The translations under genes and the position numbers were made by a program. A model generated the notes under the pieces. It was not told where the DNA came from. It made no database searches and saw nothing but the letters and a program-made list of their open reading frames with translations. Positions 56,701 through 63,680 of a stretch of DNA of 64,000 nucleotides are shown here, piece after piece. Source of the stretch: Caryophanales bacterium UBA1188 (GTDB taxonomy: Bacteria > Bacillota_I > Bacilli_A > Izemoplasmatales > UBA1188). Where the stretch lies: positions 248,001 through 312,000 of the forward strand of contig DBYK01000003.1 in NCBI GenBank assembly GCA_002310135.1, written 5' to 3'. The first letter of the stretch is position 1. Each line of letters begins with the position of its first letter.

Positions 56701-57095
56701 TCAGTACCTATTTTTTCTATTGATTCTATACCGACTCCAGGGTCGCCTTGTTCACCTTTTGGCCCTTCTATACCTTCATCACCTTTAAGCGATGTAAGGT
56801 TGAATAAAATTCGATAGCTGTTATCTGATTCTTGAGAATATTTCCAAACTAGATTATTTTCAACAACAGCGATAACAATGCTATCACCTTTAATGGAATC
56901 AAGCCACTCTTGATATGTTCCTTCATATCCGCTTTGAGTTGCTTTCAAATACAATATTTCCCTATAATCTGTATCATCATCAATACTTACTTCATTAGTT
57001 GTTGCCATAGATTCTAATACCCTTAATAACTCACAACCAGTAAGCATAAATAATGAAAGAATTGTTATGGAAATAAAAGCGATTACTCTTTTCAT
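53793..57095 (-). CDS. BspA-type LRR surface lipoprotein with InlB B-repeats
   Basis: The 1100-residue protein has these parts in order: a lipobox (LTGC, Cys 21); a short region ending in collagen-like EGPKGEQGDPG; four tandem repeats of about 37 residues following GVGIESIEKxxxEGLVDTYLITYSNGNTYxFTxxNG; GPKGDTG; three InlB B-repeats (about residues 330-540, with GYTFNGW, GYIFGGWYLNGE and FIGWYLNEE); then BspA-like LRR_5 units to the end, the last two nearly identical (SLTSITIPESV). Such proteins bind host or bacterial surfaces. It lies beside a divergent membrane regulator with the same InlB and LRR modules. AGAGGT precedes the ATG. Confidence 0.88.
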   Translation of the reverse strand: MKRVIAFISITILSLFMLTGCELLRVLESMATTNEVSIDDDTDYREILYLKATQSGYEGTYQEWLDSIKGDSIVIAVVENNLVWKYSQESDNSYRILFNLTSLKGDEGIEGPKGEQGDPGVGIESIEKIGTEGLVDTYLITYSNGNTYAFTVSNGATGEIGIGIASIQKVNTEGLVDTYLITYSNDNTFAFTINNGEKGENGVGVESIVKTESNGLIDNYLITYTNGNTYEFTIKNGSDGVGIESIEKTNIEGLVDTYLLTYSDGSTFEFTINNGAVGPKGDTGKSAYEIYLEAHPEYTKDESEWLDDLVNGRLATKEEIKYTVSFDSKEGSQVPSQEVLELHNVVKPSDPTRPGYTFNGWFVDDEKWIFSGYIVTKDIELSAKWEANNYTIVFRSNGGSCNVSSMRVTFDEVFELPIATKDGYIFGGWYLNGEPYEDNIYKEPRSIELTAFWKPLYTITFNSNGGSEIDDLEVTGSGTIQEFPTPIRDADIFIGWYLNEELVELPFTYEGVQEVIELKAMWREVAGDYEYTVDDNDDITITRYIGEDTNIQIPSTINNKLVKKLDNNLFNNNETIEKITLPNTITEIGDNAFSNMSSLEELVLNEGIMSYGDCMLLGSFNLKRLTMEAENTMLLSLFDYDESNIPQDLYLILRYTNRYVVAKNGVLKNLTDNSTINLVFDDSWIDVYGFDNCHSLKSITLSSTIKYISSFENPRKLKALYINDLESYVQISSNYWSNYQGLLFFAHNLYLNGELIENLIIPEGVTEIGPYAFYGCTSIKKVSLPNSLIKIERYAFANCYNIMYIELPDSVTTIKEYAFKNSHFPLIIPEGLRNIDNYAISSDGIKKIYYRGAKAKWNQNVSNYVNSNIEIEYNCNQNFEYVNNDDYEYFRYDDDIYFIKCKNLNIEDFDGSNFEGGNVIYVYGGSFSGCSYLRSLSIPLHYIYDVECAGYRGDLGIIFGNSYYPGSYLASVYYGVCYYPASLKEITITNASRIYTHAFSDCTSLTSITIPESVTKIDNFAFSGCSSLTSITIPESVTSIGYSAFYNCSSLTNIFYAGNVSQYSLLSNTPTTGTVYYYSESEPVDVGSYWHYVDGVATPW
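53988..54088 (-). repeat. tandem LRR-unit DNA repeat, 69-base period
   Basis: A stretch of more than 30 bases starting CACTTTCTGGGATAGTGA occurs at 53988 and again at 54057 with no difference over its core. The 69-base spacing is exactly one 23-residue LRR unit, pointing to recent duplication or homogenisation. Confidence 0.85.
56270..56760 (-). repeat. four coding tandem repeats of the GLVDTYLITY type
   Basis: Four copies of a unit of about 110 bases encode the GVGIESIEK...GLVDTYLITYSNGNT repeat of the LRR lipoprotein. The copies differ at scattered positions, so they are older than the LRR duplication at 54 kb. Boundaries are approximate. Confidence 0.75.
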
Positions 57096-57133
57096 ATAAT
57101 ACCTCTTTTTTTAAAATTATTTTTCGAAATAAT

Positions 57134-57176
57134 TATAAAAAAGCATTAAGACAAATTGTGTCATAATGCTTAAAAA
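57134..57176 (-). terminator. terminator between the winged-helix gene and the LRR lipoprotein gene
   Basis: AAGCATTA-GACA/TGTC-TAATGCTT is flanked by A and T runs on both sides. It ends the small gene's transcript and separates it from the lipoprotein gene. Confidence 0.75.
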
Positions 57177-57183
57177 AATAAGA

Positions 57184-57399
57184 TTATAAATCTTCTAAAC
57201 GATATTCTTTTGTTGATCTTTTGTATTTAACTACTTTGTAGATGTAGAAATTAAAGAAATAACAGTTTATTTCACTAATGTAACGAGTAAACGTTCTACT
57301 AGTAATGCCAAACTTATCAATGATTTCTTTTGCATTGATACTTTTTCCTTTTGATAGTTCATCAAAAATAAATAATACGTGCTGAGTTTTAACTAACAT
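57184..57399 (-). CDS. small stand-alone winged-helix protein (HTH_11/DeoR-like)
   Basis: The 71-residue protein consists almost only of a helix-turn-helix: VLFIFDELSKGKSINAKEIIDKFGITSRTFTRYISEIN resembles the N-terminal HTH_11 domain of DeoR/WYL-type regulators, followed by a short beta-wing (YIYKVVKYKRSTKEYRLEDL). No effector domain is attached and no remnant of one lies downstream, because a terminator follows. A stop codon closes the frame upstream. I see no Shine-Dalgarno. It lies between the LRR lipoprotein and the divergent transmembrane regulator, so it may act on one of them. Confidence 0.65.
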   Translation of the reverse strand: MLVKTQHVLFIFDELSKGKSINAKEIIDKFGITSRTFTRYISEINCYFFNFYIYKVVKYKRSTKEYRLEDL

Positions 57400-57505
57400 T
57401 TAAATAATTGTTAATTAGCTAATTATTGTCCTTTCATATTTTTATTTGTCGACACTTTAATGATACCTTTTAAGACAAATATTTACCATAAACGTGTAAT
57501 TATTG

Positions 57506-57534
57506 TTGAAATCTAAATTGTTATAAAATATAAT
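57506..57534 (+). promoter_or_regulatory. promoter of the transmembrane XRE-LRR gene
   Basis: TTGAAA, a 17-base spacer and TATAAT, about 40 bases upstream of the ATG. Confidence 0.65.
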
Positions 57535-57576
57535 AAAAAAGAAAACAGGCATTAAACAAAGACAAAAATTGACGAT

Positions 57577-60360
57577 ATGAGTGAATACTTAAAAAATCTA
57601 GGAAAATATTTGACTGATAAAAGAATAAAGCTAAATTATAGTCAAAATTATTTAGCTTCTTTACTTAACGTTTCAAGCCAAACTATTTATAAGTATGAAC
57701 ATGGTCTATCTTCGCCTGATTTCAGTATTATAGGTAAATATGCGAATCTATTAAAGACAAGTTTAGATGATTTAATTAATATCAAATATGATTCTATAGA
57801 TTCACCCGATAATCTAGAATTAGAATTTGATCCAGTAAAATTCTCAACTAACTTAAAAATACTTCGTATTAAAAACAATTTAACTCTATCAAAAGTTCAA
57901 GAATTAATAAATGTTAAATACCAAACTATTTCAAAATGGGAAAAAGGAGAAAGTTATCCTTCTATTTCTCAGTTCATTAGTTTGGGAAATTTATATAATC
58001 AATCACTACATAATCTTTATTATGGTATTGATAATAACATAAGTAATGATGATGTAATAAAAGATGATGAAATAATTAAAAATACAAATAGAATGCCAAT
58101 TCTACCTTGGATTATATCTTCAATATTGCTTATTCTTTTTATCGCAAACATTATTATTACATCTAAAATTATTAATGGATTTGAATATAGAGAAACTACT
58201 ATTTCCACCACCTCATTTAATAATGAAGATGCTGCCACTATTAGTGATGATGATAATAATTTAATATCTTTAACTTCTTATACTGTTAATCATTATTTAG
58301 AAAATATATATAATGATGAATATACTCTAGTATCATCAAATAATTATAATATTATTTCTAATTCTAGAGTTTCACCAAGCACAAATTATTATAATGGTTT
58401 CATTTCGCCAAGCGCTGAAGAAGTTATTATTACTGAAGAGAATAATATTATTAATTATTATTATGAAAGAGAAAAATACACTATTTCTTTTGATACAAAT
58501 CTAGGCACTTTAATTAATGATATAGTTGTTAAATATGGGACTAGTATTCATATAAATACAGTGCCTTCTAAAGAAGGTGCTACATTTATAGGTTGGTATT
58601 TAGATGATAATTATTCTAATATTTTAAGCAATAATATTATTAATGGGGTAGATAGAAACATTACTTTATATGCTAGATATAATAGTGACCCAGCTCTTGG
58701 AAGCTATATATACCTAATAAATGATAATAAAGTTACAATTACTTCTTTTATTGAAGGAAATATAATCTTTATAGAAGATGAAATAGAAGGTTACCCTGTT
58801 AAAGAAATTAACGTAGTGAGTAGTGATATTACACCTATATATATAAAGATTCCAAACACAATAGAAAAAATAACTTCTTTTAATATAACTGATACTGACT
58901 GTGCTTTTGATATATATTATGATGGAAGTCTAGAAGAATGGCTTAATATTGATTTTGATTGTATGGTCTTAAAACATTCTTTAGGTAATTTCTATTATAA
59001 AGATAATAATGATAACTACATTGAACCAAGTGGAGAAATTACTGTTAATAAAAATAAAATAGGTAAATATTCATTATCATATTTTAAAAATATCACAAGT
59101 GTAACTATTAATGAAGGAGCGACTTCAATTGAAGAAGGTGCATTTTATGGATGTAGTTCACTAACTAAAATAGATTTACCAAGTAGTTTAGAGTCAATTG
59201 AAATAGAAGTATTTTCTGGATGTACATCATTAAATAAAATAAATATCCATGATTTGGAGTCATGGTTTGATATAGATTTTATAATATATGAAAAAGATGC
59301 TAATTATTCAAATAATCCATTATGTTTTGGACATAATCTATATTTAAATGATGTGTTATTAACTAAAATAACTGCCCCAAGTAGCATTACTAATATAAAA
59401 CCAAATATATTTTTCGGTTCAACATCAATTAAAGAAATTATTGTTAAAGATACAGTTATCATCATTCAATGTGGTGCATTTAGTGGATTAAAAAATCTTG
59501 AATCTATTACTCTTCCTTTTGTAGGAAAGAATAGATGTTTGAAAACTGATGAATATCAATATCCATTTGGATATATATTTGGAAAAGTAGGATATGAAGG
59601 TAGTAGTCAAGCCCCTCAAAAATATATCTGTCCTGAAATATTGGTAGATGAGGACTATCTTGAAGTTTTTTATATTCCAGAATTTTTAATAGAAATTATC
59701 ATAACTGGTTCTTCTTTTATTCCAGATTATGCATTTTATAATTGTCATATTATAGCTGATATAACACTACCTTCAACTATTGAATCTATTGGGGAAAAAG
59801 CATTCTATGGATGCTATGTGCATAATATTTATATTCCGGAGGGTGTAAAAACTATTGGGAATTACGCATTTAGTGCTAATAATGAACTAGAAAACATAAC
59901 AATTCCATCAAGTGTTATATCTATAGGCAAATACGCATTTTGGGATTGTATGGATCTTTCAACTATTATTCTTTCAAATAATATTGGAGTAATTGAAGAG
60001 GGCTTATTTTCTGGTTGTAGTAAATTAGTTAGTATAACAATTCCATCAAGTGTTAAAAGAATAAAACTAAATGCATTTGAATATTGTTCATCACTAGAAT
60101 CAGTTTTTATTAATGAGGGATTAATGGTTATTGATGAAGTAGCATTTGCGAACTGTAAAAGCCTCACAACCTTTAATTTTCCATCAACTATTACTTTTTT
60201 AAACAGCAGTTTATTTAGAGGTGATATATCGCTTGTTACCTTCAATTATAATGGATTAAAAGATGATTGGGCTTTAATAGAAAAAGCTGATGATTGGGAT
60301 AATAACACAAGAGAATATGTAATTATTTGTTTAGATGGAATTATATCAAAAAATGATTAA
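57577..60360 (+). CDS. transmembrane regulator: two XRE HTH domains, one TM helix, MucBP/InlB/LRR ectodomain
   Basis: The 927-residue protein starts with two XRE-type helix-turn-helix domains: residues 6-68 (YSQNYLASLLNVSSQTIYKYEHG) and 88-150 (TLSKVQELINVKYQTISKWEKGES). A single membrane helix lies at about 174-197 (PWIISSILLILFIANIIIT). Then come a MucBP-like stretch (about 231-298), an InlB B-repeat (about 300-368, FIGWYLDD) and BspA-type LRR units from about 440 to the end (SSLTKIDLPSSLESIE and similar). There is no signal peptide or lipobox, so the DNA-binding end should stay inside and the LRR part outside. The design is a one-step membrane sensor and transcription factor. It is divergent from a lipoprotein with the same outer modules. 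The Shine-Dalgarno is weak. Confidence 0.85.
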   Translation: MSEYLKNLGKYLTDKRIKLNYSQNYLASLLNVSSQTIYKYEHGLSSPDFSIIGKYANLLKTSLDDLINIKYDSIDSPDNLELEFDPVKFSTNLKILRIKNNLTLSKVQELINVKYQTISKWEKGESYPSISQFISLGNLYNQSLHNLYYGIDNNISNDDVIKDDEIIKNTNRMPILPWIISSILLILFIANIIITSKIINGFEYRETTISTTSFNNEDAATISDDDNNLISLTSYTVNHYLENIYNDEYTLVSSNNYNIISNSRVSPSTNYYNGFISPSAEEVIITEENNIINYYYEREKYTISFDTNLGTLINDIVVKYGTSIHINTVPSKEGATFIGWYLDDNYSNILSNNIINGVDRNITLYARYNSDPALGSYIYLINDNKVTITSFIEGNIIFIEDEIEGYPVKEINVVSSDITPIYIKIPNTIEKITSFNITDTDCAFDIYYDGSLEEWLNIDFDCMVLKHSLGNFYYKDNNDNYIEPSGEITVNKNKIGKYSLSYFKNITSVTINEGATSIEEGAFYGCSSLTKIDLPSSLESIEIEVFSGCTSLNKINIHDLESWFDIDFIIYEKDANYSNNPLCFGHNLYLNDVLLTKITAPSSITNIKPNIFFGSTSIKEIIVKDTVIIIQCGAFSGLKNLESITLPFVGKNRCLKTDEYQYPFGYIFGKVGYEGSSQAPQKYICPEILVDEDYLEVFYIPEFLIEIIITGSSFIPDYAFYNCHIIADITLPSTIESIGEKAFYGCYVHNIYIPEGVKTIGNYAFSANNELENITIPSSVISIGKYAFWDCMDLSTIILSNNIGVIEEGLFSGCSKLVSITIPSSVKRIKLNAFEYCSSLESVFINEGLMVIDEVAFANCKSLTTFNFPSTITFLNSSLFRGDISLVTFNYNGLKDDWALIEKADDWDNNTREYVIICLDGIISKND

Positions 60361-60388
60361 AAAAAGAAGCTTAAGCTTCTTTTTTTAT
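60361..60388 (+). terminator. terminator of the XRE-LRR gene
   Basis: The palindrome AGAAGCTTAAGCTTCT is preceded by A and followed by seven T, directly after the stop codon. Confidence 0.8.
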
Positions 60389-60720
60389 TAATATATATTT
60401 TCAAATATAAACTATCATTTTCTTTCTTTTCCTTGAACATCATTAGATTTTCCTATATACACCATTGACGGTCTACTGCAAAACACCACTTTGAACTCAA
60501 AAAAATTCGCGTGGAACCCCTGCCCCGCTTACAGATAAAATACCTGTAGAGATAGGTGGTCCCCTAGGGGTACTGATTAAAAAACATCAAAACTAGGTTA
60601 AATTTTTTCGCATTTTGCGAGAAACTTATACTAGATTTAGGTATTTTAATCTCTATTTTCTCGCAAGAATTTAAATCTCTTACGTAATTTTCAAATATAG
60701 TATAGCCTTATAGCTAAATT
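60389..60720. other. non-coding stretch with a GC-rich structured island
   Basis: No gene is apparent. Positions of about 60508-60584 are much richer in GC than the surroundings. They hold pairing segments ACCCCT (60516-60521) with AGGGGT (60566-60571) and, inside them, TACAG (60530-60534) with CTGTA (60544-60548). A further perfect inverted repeat TTGCGAGAAA/TTTCTCGCAA lies at 60615-60624 and 60657-60666. The minus strand over 60466-60606 reads almost open (one stop) but has no start or ribosome-binding site. It could be a structured RNA, the end of a lost insertion sequence, or another transferred repeat. Confidence 0.5.
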
Positions 60721-60740
60721 AGTACATACTCATTAGAGCA

Positions 60741-60905
60741 TTATTTAAATATTATTTGTTTGGAACTATTCATTATTCTATCTTTGAATGTTTCCATTGT
60801 ATGTAAATCTAAAGCACTACTTGTCCATTCATCTAATCTTCTATTAGTGATGAATATGAAGCTTCTTGATTCACTTAAATACATAATACTTCTATATAGA
60901 AGCAT
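60741..60905 (-). pseudogene. possible gene remnant, 54 codons
   Basis: A short frame MLLYRSIMYLSESRSF... ends IIFK and has no Shine-Dalgarno. The frame is open a little upstream of the ATG (LPIEVDD), and a different frame just before it (60906-61012) also reads protein-like. This suggests one gene broken by a frameshift. I recognise no family; it may equally be chance. Confidence 0.3.
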
Positions 60906-61013
60906 AATATCATCTACCTCTATTGGTAGATATATATAGCATCATTTCCACAAAAAAAGTGATGATAAGGATTCCTCCATTACCACCACTAGTAATTATA
61001 ATATTTTTAGTCT

Positions 61014-61520
61014 TTATTTTAATGTGAATGTAACAACAACATTATCAGTATTAAGCAAATCAGTTAGTTCACTTTTACTCATATTGATATGTCCTAATTT
61101 CGTATACGACCAAGTATTAGAATCATAGAATATTACTATTTGATTAGATGAATATAAGACTATATCTCCTGGATTAGTTGTTATTCTAGTATCAGCTGAT
61201 GGAAGAGTATGCCCAATAGAACCTGTCTGTTCAAATCCACCATATTCATGCGTATTGATAGTTAATCTATCTTTAGCAAGTTCTTTTAAAGCGTTAACTG
61301 ATGCATTATCTGATCATGCAACATCAACAATTGTATCGCCTATTTTTAATTGTAATATATTCATATCTTCATCTTTCTTTGGATTAGTTGTTGGAGTAGT
61401 ATCTTCTGACGGAACAGTTGATGGAGCATCTGGTGTAGTAGTGTTATTTGTATTAGAATTACAAGCAACTAATGAAAATAACATACCTAAGCCAATTATT
61501 AAAGTTATTATTTTCTTCAT
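61014..61520 (-). pseudogene. cyclophilin-like lipoprotein interrupted by an in-frame TGA
   Basis: The gene has AGGAGG, ATG at 61520, a signal peptide with lipobox (SLVAC, Cys 20), a Thr/Pro linker, and then LKIGDTIVDVA followed by TGA at 61314-61316. The same frame continues for 99 codons (SDNASVNALKELAKDRLTIN, EYGGFEQTGSIGHTLPS, GDIVLYSSNQIVIFYDSNTWSYTKLGHI) to a TAA at 61014. Both sides together match the cyclophilin-like fold family (PF18050 type). As I recall that family, a Trp precedes the (E/S)DN motif exactly where TGA stands, so a single TGG-to-TGA change explains the break. The 68-residue product alone would lack the domain. Confidence 0.75.
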
Positions 61521-61620
61521 AGTACTTACCTCCTATATAATGTTCTTAATCAATTACCATATCGACAATTCCTTCAATCAACGAAAAAAGATTCAGTATT
61601 GAAATCCTTACCAACTAATG

Positions 61621-62934
61621 CTAAATATTTTCTTTATCTATTGAATACATCCATTCTACCCATGAGCGAATTGTTGATGCTCGTCTATTAACTGTAGATT
61701 CTGCCATTTTAGGATTTGACTTAGCTATTTCAGTTTTTATAGCATCAACATTCACCTTCTTATCCAATTTATAAGTGTGATACGGAATAGAGAACATTTC
61801 GCTTTCCATTAATTGAAAGTAAATATCTTTTTTTATTTCTGCTTCATTACCACGAATTGAATTGGCTCTTTCTGTAAACTTTTTGTTATATGTAAGATAC
61901 TTTAAATATGATAATGCAGATAGGTAATACGCAACCTGCCTAATAGTTGTTACACCAATCACCTCGCATGCTCGTTGTTTATCAGTTAAAACAACCTCAT
62001 CAGACATTACTAATTTGATAATCTTGCTCATATCATTTGCTTGAGGAAAAGGAATGCTATTAGGAATTCCCCAAAAAATAGCTTCCTTTCCAGTTCTTCT
62101 ATCTTCTCCGTTACAGTTAATACATCGTAATGTTGAAAATTGACTTATATCATAGAATATTTTATAATGAGGGTCTTGTTCAAATAGATTAATTACTTTG
62201 GTTGTTGCATTATTACTAACAATTACAAATGCTCCCCTACTTATTGCTCTATCACAAGTTTCCTTTAACTTAATAAAATCTTCAAAAGTAAAACCTTTCA
62301 TTTGATATTTTGTAAAACCATCATCATCTTCATAATCGTATGGTGGATCTATATATATGATATCTCCATCATTAGCTTTATTAATTGCATCTTCATATGA
62401 GCCATTCATTATCTCAATTTGATTGTCCTTTGCGGATAAAAAATTGTGAATTTCTATAATGTTTTCTTTGTCACAGATAGTAGGATTTTTATATCTTCCA
62501 ATTGGAGTATTAAACTGGCCTTTACTATTAACCCTATATAAACCATTATAGCATGTGCGATTTAAGAAAATCATTCTGGCAGCTCGTTCAACATCTGTAT
62601 GATTATTTGGCCACCCATCTTCTCTATCCCACGAACGGACTTCATAGAAACAATCGTCTGGGTCAAACTTATATGCAAAAGCATGTTCTTCTAAGGTATC
62701 TATCAAATCTAAATACTTTTCAGATTTAATAACTTGATAGGCATTAATCAAATCCTCATTAAGGTCATTAATAATAGCTTTGTTAGGTCTTCTATCAAAG
62801 AAAACTGCACCGCCGCCCAAAAATGGCTCTATATAAGTAAATGAAGAACCTTCAACAATCGAATCCTCAATAAATACATTTATTCTATTTAATATCTGGC
62901 GTTTTCCGCCAGCCCATTTTACAAACGGCTTCAT
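61621..62934 (-). CDS. dam: DNA adenine methyltransferase (Dam/DpnM, D12 class) with C-terminal extension
   Basis: The 437-residue protein has D12-class N6-adenine methyltransferase motifs: FVKWAGGK (4-11), SAM-binding EPFLGGGAVFF (36-46), LNRTCYNGLYRVNSKGQFN (124-142) and catalytic DPPY (196-199). The pattern is that of GATC methylases such as Dam and M.DpnII. After about residue 285 comes an extra helical domain of about 150 residues (MSDEVVLTDKQRACEVIGV...TVNRRASTIRSWVEWM), absent from Dam (about 280 residues) and probably DNA-binding. AGGAG lies 11 bases before the ATG. The gene is the last of a minus-strand operon that continues beyond the window; no restriction enzyme is identified inside it. 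Confidence 0.9.
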   Translation of the reverse strand: MKPFVKWAGGKRQILNRINVFIEDSIVEGSSFTYIEPFLGGGAVFFDRRPNKAIINDLNEDLINAYQVIKSEKYLDLIDTLEEHAFAYKFDPDDCFYEVRSWDREDGWPNNHTDVERAARMIFLNRTCYNGLYRVNSKGQFNTPIGRYKNPTICDKENIIEIHNFLSAKDNQIEIMNGSYEDAINKANDGDIIYIDPPYDYEDDDGFTKYQMKGFTFEDFIKLKETCDRAISRGAFVIVSNNATTKVINLFEQDPHYKIFYDISQFSTLRCINCNGEDRRTGKEAIFWGIPNSIPFPQANDMSKIIKLVMSDEVVLTDKQRACEVIGVTTIRQVAYYLSALSYLKYLTYNKKFTERANSIRGNEAEIKKDIYFQLMESEMFSIPYHTYKLDKKVNVDAIKTEIAKSNPKMAESTVNRRASTIRSWVEWMYSIDKENI

Positions 62935-62948
62935 AAAGTTATCAACTC

Positions 62949-63680
62949 CTATGACAATAATTCAAGCATCTTTTCATATACCATTTGTTCCATATCTTCT
63001 TCAGATATAGAATCTAGTAATCTAACACTTCCAATAAGTGAAATTGCTTTAGCAAGATTAGAGTAAACATTAACTTCCTTGCCATTTTCTTCTATAGCTT
63101 TCTTTTCGCCTCTTAAAGCGCCTCTAACAATATGTTCTTCAGATGAGTAAGTACGCCATGTTAATTCACGAAATCTCAATGGATTTTCTATAACCCATTT
63201 TGTAAGGTGGTACGGATCTGGTGCTGCTGCATCATATGACAATGCGACACGAAAGTAACAACGAGATAATACACCAAGCATTAATCCTCTACGAACACCT
63301 TGCCCGTGCATCCACATATTATTAATTGTTGATGTACCATTAATTGTTATCATATTTCTAACAATGCCATAAAATTTTTCAAAATGCATCCATAACCAAA
63401 AACATTGATCCGTAAGAATATATCTTGGCAAATTTTTACAACTTTCAAATATTGCAATAGAATTTTGTAAATCGATATCTTTATCTTTTGAATTCTGATT
63501 ATCAGTAAGAGTAAAGTCTTCTATTTCAAATTTTTTCTCAGTAAACATTGGCTGAGGAAATTCAGTATAAATCCAGTCATTTGTTGCATTATTTTGAATC
63601 TTATTTGTTATTGATGATAAATTCTTTTTCAAATGATTTAGCGCATCTTCATTTAACATCTTAATATGAATCTTACTCAT
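62949..63680 (-). CDS. DUF6339-like protein of an R-M or defence operon
   Basis: The protein (243 residues from the ATG at 63680, which has AGGAGG) has a central RYILTDQCFWLWMHFEKFYGIVR segment, then MWMHGQGVRRGLMLGVLSRCYFRVALSYD and DPYHLTKWV. This order resembles DUF6339 proteins, which I recall near DNA methyltransferases and restriction genes; the assignment is by eye. The first eight bases of the gene overlap the upstream gene, and the methyltransferase follows 14 bases later, so the three form one operon. An in-frame TTG at 63689 is a less likely start. The function is unknown. Confidence 0.65.
   Translation of the reverse strand: MSKIHIKMLNEDALNHLKKNLSSITNKIQNNATNDWIYTEFPQPMFTEKKFEIEDFTLTDNQNSKDKDIDLQNSIAIFESCKNLPRYILTDQCFWLWMHFEKFYGIVRNMITINGTSTINNMWMHGQGVRRGLMLGVLSRCYFRVALSYDAAAPDPYHLTKWVIENPLRFRELTWRTYSSEEHIVRGALRGEKKAIEENGKEVNVYSNLAKAISLIGSVRLLDSISEEDMEQMVYEKMLELLS

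Noticed and set aside
56270..56760. CRISPR-like array because of the regular repeats.
   Set aside because: The repeats are coding, in frame, about 110 bases long and diverged; no short palindromic repeats with unique spacers and no cas genes.
60466..60606. A minus-strand protein gene across the GC-rich island.
   Set aside because: The frame has an internal stop, no start codon with a ribosome-binding site, and the segment is better explained by RNA pairing or a non-coding repeat.
61255..61602. A 115-codon plus-strand frame opposite the cyclophilin-like gene.
   Set aside because: The minus strand has AGGAGG, a lipobox and family motifs; the plus frame has none.
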